A stretch of DNA of 28,010 nt from contig MU004231.1 of NCBI GenBank assembly GCA_010405405.1, forward strand, positions 2,754,741 through 2,782,750. Reading direction: 5' to 3'. Position 1 is the stretch's first letter, and every line of letters starts with the position of its first letter. Source of the stretch: Microthyrium microscopicum (lineage: Eukaryota > Ascomycota > Dothideomycetes > Microthyriales > Microthyriaceae). The position numbers were made by a program, and so were the translations under genes. Shown here piece by piece: positions 20,128-28,010 of the stretch. The notes beneath the pieces are model-generated. The model was not told the origin of the DNA. It was given only the letters and a program-made list of their open reading frames with translations, and ran no database searches.

Positions 20128-20815
20128 GAAGTAATCGGTACAAATAAGTGTTCGGAGGAAGATAGTATGTTATCTGATCTGTTGTTGGTTTAGTTCCAAA
20201 CAGTGCCTGCCAAGCGGACTTTATAGTGTAATTACCTGGCATCAAAAAAGGGTTGGCGGAATCTATTCCTTACCCGGGTAAAGAGTAGGTTGTCAGCGTT
20301 GGTAATCGACGTCTCTTGTATAATATGTCGGTTTCAGCGAATTAGCCTTACAGAAACGACCTTAGCTGCAGGATGGAGAACCTCAAAATTGACTCAACCA
20401 TTAGGCTGCGACTGTTGATAAGCAGGTATGCATATGTCGGGAGCCAAAAGATACAACGTTTTGAGAGTCAGCGAGGCTGGAATTATTCAGCCGGCCTTGT
20501 GTATGAAAAATGGCACTAATCTCCGGAGTGGAGTGTATTCCGCGATTGCTAAAAAAACAGAGCTCCGCTTGATAACACCAACCACAAATCTGAAGCTCAA
20601 CATGAGCGATAATTTTAACTGCAAGAGTCGTCACGCTACTCTATTGCTTCAAGCCTTCTAGTAAATTACGAAGCTATTTTGCGGTTCACATAACTCTTTT
20701 GATGTAGAGAGCAGTGAAACGACTTATACCGTATTTCTTATTAAAGGTGCGATGTGAAGGGATGGCAGCCGCATAATGGATTATGTAATCAGATGGGGTT
20801 AAGACCTACTACCTA
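20128..20815 (-). promoter_or_regulatory. Upstream region of the MDR gene up to the RIP boundary
   Basis: 688 bp of normal composition. Short open frames here (20428-20661 plus, 20634-20401 minus) overlap on opposite strands and show no domain. Composition changes abruptly to RIP-type at about 20815-20850, following CTACTACCTAACGG. Confidence 0.4.
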
Positions 20816-21399
20816 ACGGTAGGACTCTATCGCTTCTAATCTAACTTTGTTATCCTAAATATTTCCTTTATTAATAGGTTATAATAACCCTTTTGAGCCT
20901 CTTCTATTAATAAATTATTAGATTTATATTTAATCTATTAATTTTCTATTAGCTACTACTAATTTATTATAAAAATAAGCTTGCTAATTATCTACCTAGC
21001 TCTAATTATTAAAACTTAACCCTATAAATTAATAGCTTATTAACTAATATTAATTTTTATTAAAGTTCTATTATCTATTAATAGTTTGCCTTATTTTATT
21101 AGTAAGTAACTATCGTAAGTAATTATACCCTATTATCTTTACTTTATCTTATTCCCTTACTACTCTACTATTATATTAATATTTAGAGTTAACTAGAGTA
21201 GTATACCTAAGCTATTAGCTAATAGTAATAACTTTATTAAATAGTATATATCCTAAATATATATTCTTAAGTATAATAAGTACTTTAATATTATTAAGAA
21301 AAAGCCTACTAATCTTAATAACGTTATTAATAATAATATTAATACTAAAGCTATAATAATACTACTTAGTAGCATATATAATAAATACTAGCTAATAAT

Positions 21400-24300
21400 T
21401 ACTAGCTTTAAGTTTGCTACTAACGCCTAGTAATAGCTAGTAGCAAAATATAATTAAGATACTAATAATAATACTATCTTTTAATTTTGTACGCTTACTA
21501 GCCTACGTTATAAAGATAGTAAAAACTTAATAGACTACCTTAATAACTTCTATTAAATCTAGACTTACTTATATAAGAAATGTATTACCTTATTATAGCT
21601 TGTTACTAAAGCTATAAAAGCAATTTTTAAAAGCAATAAGGTAAAAGGCTTATTCTTTCTAATAATACTACTAGATACTATAAACAACGTTATTAATAAC
21701 TTTAATATAAAGAATATCTTAAAGTTTACTACTATTAAGCTAAAGATCCTTAATATTACTAAATGCTACTTTTTTAACTTTATTTAGAGTATAGCGTACT
21801 ATAGTAAGAAGACGCTTAAAAGCTTATTATTTAGTAAGTAAAAAGTCTATACCTAGTACTAAAGTAAAGGTTTTACTTTTATTAGCTACTTTTACTTAGA
21901 TTATAAATATTTTACTAAGTATAAGAAAAAGAAAGACGTCTTTAATAATAGTAAATTAAAGACCCTTGCTAATAAATCTAAAGCTTCTAGTAAGATAAAA
22001 AAACTATTAGAAAATTGCTAAAAGAAGCCTAGAGCCTTAGTAAGGCTTACTAAGGATTCTAATATTAAAAAGGTCTATAGGAACGACTCTAAAAATAATA
22101 TCTAGATTGTTACTACCTTTAGCGTAGTAATATATATTAACGTAAATAGTAAACGCGTATATATAAGTTTTCTTCCTAGTAATAAAATTAAAATACTTTA
22201 TCTTATTAAACTAATAATAATTCTACTAAAAGCTACTACCCTAGCTATATACCTTTATATAACGCTATAAATTTTTAATATAGGCGCATTTAGATATATA
22301 TTTAGATTTATTAAAGATTTTAATAGTATAAGAAAGTATACTAGTATAGTACGTATTATTAATAGTATTAAACTACTAATCTAAGAAATTAAAAATATCT
22401 TACTATATTATTATTTACTTAATAGGTTAATATCCTTTATTAAACTAACTAATACTATCTATAGTTATAAATTTATTAATACTAGATTACTAAGCTAGAC
22501 TTACGTCTATAAAAACTTTTGCCTAATAGTAGAGAATAATAACCTATTTATTTTCTTTCTTACTAGAATAGTAGTTTAGATAAAGTATAAGGCTAAATCT
22601 CTATAGATCTAGCTTTAGTAAGAGACGTATACTACTATATAAGTAGTAATATAACTATTCTTATTATACTAGGAATTTTATAAGGCTATTAAATATTTAA
22701 ATATTAGTAATGCTAAACGCCTATATAGTAACTTTAAAGCTATCCTAAAAATACTATATAAGTTTTACTATAAAGCGTATATTACTATAAACTTAAAGCA
22801 TATAATACTAAAATTGTTACTAGAGTAACTAAGCTCTAAACTATTTAACTTTATCTATTCTAATCTATTTAAATAACTTCTAAAGTCTATTAGTAGTAAC
22901 TAGTACTTCTTTATCTTTATTAATAACTATATATAATACTCCTAAATCTTTTTTATTAAGAAAAAGTCTAATATTATAATAATTATAGCTTACTTTATTA
23001 CTTAAGTAAAAACCTAATTTAGTATTAATATCCTAGTATTTATTAGTAATAATAATAGTAAATATATTAATATAAAAACTATAACTATAATTAAGGATAA
23101 AGGAATTAAAGTTATCTATTTACTAACTTACTTCTATAAAAGTAATAGCTTACTAGAATAATTTATCTAAATAGTCTAGAATACTACTAGAATAATGCTA
23201 TTAGATAATATTTTACTAACTCTCTAGGGCAAAGCTATTATAATAGTAAACTACCTTTATAATAGATAACCTTATACCTTACTACTAATAAAGATAACGC
23301 TATATAAAGTACTATATAGAGAGAAACTAAAGATCTTATATCTTTATTTATTTAAATAGAAAGTCTATGCTTATATGCTAAAAGAGACTTATGCTTTAGT
23401 AGCTAAATTTTTAAACTATATAGAATAAAGCTACCTTATTAGCTATACTAAGAGTTCTAAGATTTTCTAAATTTTTATTCTAACCTATAGCAAAGTTATT
23501 AAAATATAATAACTAAAGTTTGCCTCCTATAACCTAGATAACTAACTAAATAGTAAATTTAAATTTAATCTAGGCTTAGGAAAGCTAACTACCGCTAGAT
23601 CCTTACTAAAACTATTAATAAATAAAATATTTAATAATTTAGATTAATTAATACTATCCTTAGTACTAACCTTAGTACTACTAAGTTTACTAACTACTAT
23701 CTTATTACTACTTATAACTCTCTAGCTTCTACCTATAGATATAGCAATAAGAAGCTTAGTAATAGTAAGACGTATTTTAGTAACTACTAGCGTATTATAA
23801 TAATAGATAACTTATACTACGAGACCTTCTACTACTTTAATAACTCTCTTAGCCCCTATTATAACTTATAGTAGCTACTAGCTTAGTTCTATCTTATCTT
23901 TTTAAGGACGTAGCACTACTAGCTATAGTTTAATTAAATATACTAAAATAGTACTAATTAATAATAATATACCTAATAAAGATTAGGACATTATTATTAC
24001 TATAATAATAGCTAGTTTACTAAATATACTTAGCTACTTTAACACTACTAGAAAATTCCTATATTAGAATAACTAGAAAGTAGTAATAGACTAAAAGATT
24101 CTTTTATATAAAGAAAATAGTACTTAGACTTTTATTAAGAAATCTAATATTTCTTTAAAAATAAATATTATTAGCTACTAATAGGTCTTTAATATTAAGA
24201 TCCTTACTAATAATATTAAAAGATATAAAGTAAGACTTATTATTTAAAGCTTCTTATAAATCCTTAGAATTAACTTTAATAAGACTTACTCTTTTATTAC

Positions 24301-25560
24301 CTACTATAATAGCCTATGCCTCTTAATAGCACTTATGTATTATAGATAGATTATATATATAATTAATTTTGATACTATATATCTTAATTCTTTACTTAAA
24401 TAAATAATATATATAAAACTACTACTAGGCTTTAACTTAGCTAATAAGATCTTACTACTTAATAAAGCTATCTATAGCCTTAGATAATTTAGTAGATACT
24501 AGAATAGTTTATTAACTAATAAACTACTAAAGATTAGCTTCTAGTAAGTAGAGTTTAATCTATATATCTTCTTTAAATAAGAAATCTATATTAGTGTCTA
24601 TATTAATAACGTACTTATTATTAGCAAAAAAAAGTAAGTTTATAATTTTAAAATCGCTACTATAAAGCGTTTTAAATATAAAGACCTTAGTAAAATAAAG
24701 CTTCTTCTTAGCATTAAAATAAAAGTAATAACTAACGCTATTATATTATTATAAGAACGCTACTATAATATAATTCTTTAATATTTCTAAATAGAAAACT
24801 ATATACTACGTTAGACTTTAATAAATTTAAACACCTACTTAGAAGTAAGCTTATTATAATCTACTAATAAGTTTTTTATTAAAGAGTACTAGTTTATTAT
24901 TAGATTATTAAACTACCTTATTACTAATATAAGACCTAATCTTACCTTTATAATCTCTATACTTAGAAAATTTAACGCTAACCCTTTATAAGAATATTAG
25001 CTTTTAATAAAATAAGTCCTTAAATACGTTAAAGCTATAAGATTATTAAAACTATATATTTACTACTTAGCAATAGATATCCCTATTTAAATTAATCTTT
25101 TTAGTAACACTTCCTAAGGTTTCTATCTTATTACTATAAAGTCTACTAGTAGATATATTATCTAGATAAATAGCTCTATAATTGCTTAGTTATTAAAATA
25201 ATAAAGCTATATTACTAAATCTACTACTAAGATAGAATATATAGTAAGCTCTTACGCCGCTATATATCTTATCTAGATAAGAAAAGTATTAATATAACTA
25301 TATATTAATATTACGTATAAACTCTTAATTAATAACTAAGTAATACTAAATATATTACTTAATAATAAGATTAATATATAAATAAAATATATTATAATAT
25401 ATTTCTATTTTATATATAACTATTTCCTTTAAGGTAGCTATAAATTAGAGTAGGTATCTATTAAGGAAAATATTACTAACGTTTATACTAAAGCTCTTCT
25501 ACTACTATTTCTTACTTTTTTTAAAATAATAATAAGCTTATGCCCTTATTAAAAAGAAAA
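21400..25560 (+). mobile_element. RIP-degraded Ty1/Copia element with PR-IN-RT-RH order
   Basis: Read through TAA/TAG stops, the plus strand gives Copia Pol in order. Protease: N-I-G-A-F-R-Y-I at 22277-22300, where D-T/S-G-A is expected. Integrase: about 22840-23460, including Y-F-F-I-F-I-N-N-Y, S-N-N-N-S-K-Y-I (for D-N-G-x-E) and Y-L-Y-N-R. Reverse transcriptase: about 24215-24640, with N-F-N-K-T-Y-S, I-Y-S-L-R and the catalytic box reading Y-I-N-N at 24599-24610 where Copia has Y-V-D-D. RNase H: about 24880-25340, with S-T-T-K-I-E-Y for the usual S-T-A-E-A-E-Y. Gag is presumably between 21200 and 22000 but unrecognisable. Every catalytic-site change is G-to-A after T. LTRs were not found; boundaries are approximate. 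Inactive. Confidence 0.83.
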
Positions 25561-26044
25561 TAGTTAAAAATACTCTTTTAAAAACTTAAAATTACTACGC
25601 TTACTAGCGTGCTTATTACTAAATTAGTTAGATTAAGTCTCTTACTTATAATATTAATAATTAAAGTTTTATTAACTCGTTTCGTTATAATGTTAACTCT
25701 TAATTAACTTAAGATTTACCCTTCTAGAATCTTTACTACTTAAAAAATAGTAAACCTTTATCTATTTAACTTTTTAATTTAACTACTTCCTTTATCTTTT
25801 TTATTTACTACTCTTCTACTAAATATTTTTCTACCTTTACTATTCTAAGCTACCCTCTTATAATTTAATTAATCTAAATACTTCTATATATACTATATAT
25901 ATTATTACCTACTATTAGAATATCTTTAAACAACAAAATCCTTACTACTATTAAGGAAGTAAATAATAACTTACTTAACTAGTCTAACGCTAAAGTCTTA
26001 CTTATAGCTTATATCTAGAATAGTCCTAAAGCTATTAACTCTAC

Positions 26045-27240
26045 TACTACTAAATCTAGAAGTAAACATATCTATAAAAAGACCCTAAAGGCTAATAATA
26101 CTTAGCGTTATAAATACTACTATAATTAATCTTTAGTCCTAGAAATTAATAATATAAACATTAAGTCTAAGCCTTATAATAACAATTATAACTTTAGCTT
26201 TAACATTAATAATAAAGTCTTCCTCTTAGACTCTAATAGTAAGTTTAAATACATATATACTAAGAGCTATTATAGTACTACTACCTATTTCTAGGTAAAT
26301 ATAAATACTACTAGTCTCTTAACTACTACTACTAATTAACGTACTACTATACGCTATATTCTTAAATTATTTCTTAATATAACTAATCTTATTATTATTA
26401 GAAATCTAAAGGTATATAGTATATTAATTACGTTTAATACCTATTATATTCCTAGCGCTATCTTAGTCTTTATTATAATTATTTATAACTACGTTATAAC
26501 CTATAGCTATATAATTAACTTTTAGAAGAAGTATAATAATATTAAGTACGTCTATAATAACTTTACTAAGAAACTTAAGAACTAGACTTATTATAAGAAC
26601 CTCTATAATTATTTCTTAACTTATAAAGATATTATTTATATTAAAACTTTTAGTATTATAAAATACTTTAAAGACTCTAAGGCTATTAAATTATCTAATA
26701 ACTTTATATAATACTACGCTAAACTAAAGTATAAGCTTTTTATTACTAACTTTAAAGTTCCTTATTTAACTAATTATAAACTTACTATTTATATTAAACT
26801 AATTAACGAACGTTAGTTAATAAATATTAACTTTAGTAGTACTAGCTAAACTAATGCTATTATTATTACTAAAGCTACTATAAACTAAGCTACTACTAAT
26901 ACTACTACTATTACTACCTCTATTATAGTTACTACTATAGCTCTACTTACTATAGTCCTAGCTCTAGCTACTACTATTAAATCTAGCTTTATTTAGTTGC
27001 CTTAACTTAGCTTAGATCCTAGCTATGCTACTACTAATATAATACTCTAAGTTACTTATACTACGTAATCTATTAACTTATCCTAGATTATTAGAGATAA
27101 GTAGATCTTTAACTACGTAGCTCTATTAGTTACTAATACTAAACTAGTATCTATTCTTTATAAGCTTAACTCTATTATTAAGAAGAATAAAGACCTAAAA
27201 TTCTTTATCTTTTAGGGAAAACTCTAAAAAAAGAAGAAGT
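26045..27240 (+). pseudogene. Unassigned RIP-damaged coding relic
   Basis: One plus-strand frame (TCT AGA AGT AAA at about 26052) is open for roughly 390 codons if RIP-type TAA/TAG are ignored, with no TGA and no frameshift noticed. The middle is charged and aromatic (…L-K-N-x-T-Y-Y-K-N-L-Y-N-Y-F…), and the last third is Thr/Ala/Ile-rich. It could be a Gag-like or transposon accessory ORF; I cannot place it in a family. Confidence 0.45.
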
Positions 27241-27284
27241 TAGGTTAGATCTTTCTAATTAAAGTACTTATTAAGATTATTAGT

Positions 27285-27480
27285 ATAACGAGCTGCGGAA
27301 CTCAGAGCAAGCAGATAATTAGATTGTATTCTAGAATCTACGAATAGGAGAGAGAGAAGAAGATCTAGAAGAGCTATAGATCTATAAGGGATATAAGTCC
27401 GCTCGGCAGATCCTTAGGCGCGCTAACCCCCTTAGGTCTAGCGCATAATCTTATAATAAGATCTCTCTCATAACACTACT
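27285..27480. other. GC-richer, less mutated patch, possibly LTR-derived
   Basis: About 200 bp retaining CA and GC-rich words (GAGCTGCGGAACTCAGAGCA; GGCGCGCTAACCCCC) inside the RIP block. It includes GGGATATAAGTCC and, just after, TATAAAGCCTATAAAG, which resemble promoter elements of an LTR. Ends read TATAACG… and …ATAACAC. I found no second copy in the window, so an LTR identity is tentative. Confidence 0.35.
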
Positions 27481-27585
27481 ATAAAGCCTATAAAGAGGAA
27501 TTATTATATAACCCCCTCCTTTAGTATAGCTCTTTAGGCTATAAATTGCTAATTATAACTACTTTCTTAATCTATTTCATTCTAA

Positions 27586-27625
27586 TCTAGTCTAGTCTAG
27601 TCTAGTCTAGTCTAGTCTAGTCTAG
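27586..27625. repeat. (TCTAG)8 microsatellite
   Basis: Eight perfect TCTAG units, bordered by TCTAA at 27581-27585 and again at 27626-27630. Confidence 0.95.
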
Positions 27626-28010
27626 TCTAATAAACTTTTAGTAATAAATAATATTTTAATCCTTCTATAGTATAATACTAACCTTACTAGTTATTTAGAG
27701 TATCTTAACCTCTAGCCTATTAAGGCAACTATTAAGAAGTATTAATAAACCCTAAGATATTCTTAGAATACTCTAGTTCTTAAGTCTTAATAGTCTAGTA
27801 GTTAGTAATTCTATTAGTATAAAGGAATTAGTAGTATAATTATTTACTTCTCCTAATTAGTAAGAACGCTATTAAAGTTATAATTAATACTATCGCTAGT
27901 AGGCTTTAGTATTAATAATATCTAGGTAGGATATAAGCCTAGCTTACTAAGATACTAAGTATAAAACTTAGTAATAAGCTCTAGTACGTTCTTAGTAGCT
28001 ATTTAATTAT

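Larger units (their letters stand above)
20816..28010. other. RIP-saturated AT-rich block (right)
   Basis: Same signature as the left block. In 21001-23000 I counted by eye only 19 CpA/TpG sites in 2 kb. TGA stops are absent; relic frames are interrupted only by TAA and TAG. The block holds a Copia remnant, an unassigned relic, a less mutated patch and a microsatellite. From about 20850 to 21400 and from 27640 to 28010 I recognise nothing. Confidence 0.88.

Noticed and set aside
4741-20815. Biosynthetic gene cluster (oxidoreductase, thioesterase, acetyltransferase, membrane protein together)
   Set aside because: No core synthase, no pathway regulator or dedicated transporter, and housekeeping genes (NDC1, lipoate ligase, Cuz1-like) lie between the enzymes.
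4741-20815. tRNA or rRNA genes
   Set aside because: No B-box-like GGTTCGAATCC with cloverleaf pairing and no rRNA core words were seen in the gene island.
21774-21815. Possible Gag zinc knuckle (C-x2-C-x4-H-x4-C spacing) before the right Copia protease
   Set aside because: Only the first Cys codon is present; the other positions (TTT, AGT, AGT) cannot come from Cys or His codons by RIP-type transitions.
20850-25900. LTR pair of the right Copia element
   Set aside because: I compared by eye the sequence before 21200 with that after 25540 and found no convincing direct repeat; RIP may have erased it.

Overview
The window is nuclear DNA of a filamentous ascomycete (Pezizomycotina; I cannot name the class). 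The evidence is short spliceosomal introns (44-64 nt, GT-AG, several with CTAAC-like branch sites), fungal protein families such as Ndc1 with its six membrane segments and a DUF7703-type 7-TM protein, and a bipartite composition. A 16-kb gene island of ordinary base composition (about 4740-20815) sits between two extremely AT-rich blocks in which almost every CpA/TpG has become TpA. That pattern is the signature of repeat-induced point mutation (RIP).

Left block (1-4740): a ~110-bp tandem duplication at the very edge. Next come RIP-ruined remains of a Ty1/Copia element on the minus strand, with Gag-end, protease and integrase recognisable and reverse transcriptase absent. Beyond these lies a 2-kb zone of short direct repeats and purine-rich tracts.

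Gene island (nine protein genes, seven on the minus strand): NDC1 nucleoporin (+, 4 exons); GNAT acetyltransferase (-); secreted/membrane-anchored Kelch protein (-, 4 exons); mitochondrial lipoate-protein ligase (-, 3 exons); a 113-residue secreted Lys/His/Gly-rich protein (-, 3 exons); AN1 zinc-finger protein of the Cuz1/ZFAND1 type (-); 7-TM membrane protein (+, 2 exons); hotdog thioesterase (-); quinone oxidoreductase-like MDR protein (-). The mix looks like ordinary housekeeping and accessory genes. I see no polyketide, NRPS or other biosynthetic core enzyme and no bacterial-style operon. Closest couplings are a convergent pair with 7 nt between stop codons and a divergent 723-bp promoter holding two CCAATCAG boxes.

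Right block (20815-28010): a second Copia element, on the plus strand and therefore pointing away from the island, with protease, integrase, reverse transcriptase and RNase H recognisable in order. After it come an unassigned RIP-damaged coding relic, a less mutated GC-richer patch that may be LTR-derived, and a (TCTAG)8 microsatellite.

The observations I would follow first are the context bias of CpA sites that escaped mutation (GCA > ACA, no TCA or CCA), the small secreted basic protein with inverted repeats on both sides of its gene, and an essential nucleoporin gene starting about 300 bp from RIP-saturated DNA. I did not find a clear previously undescribed system.
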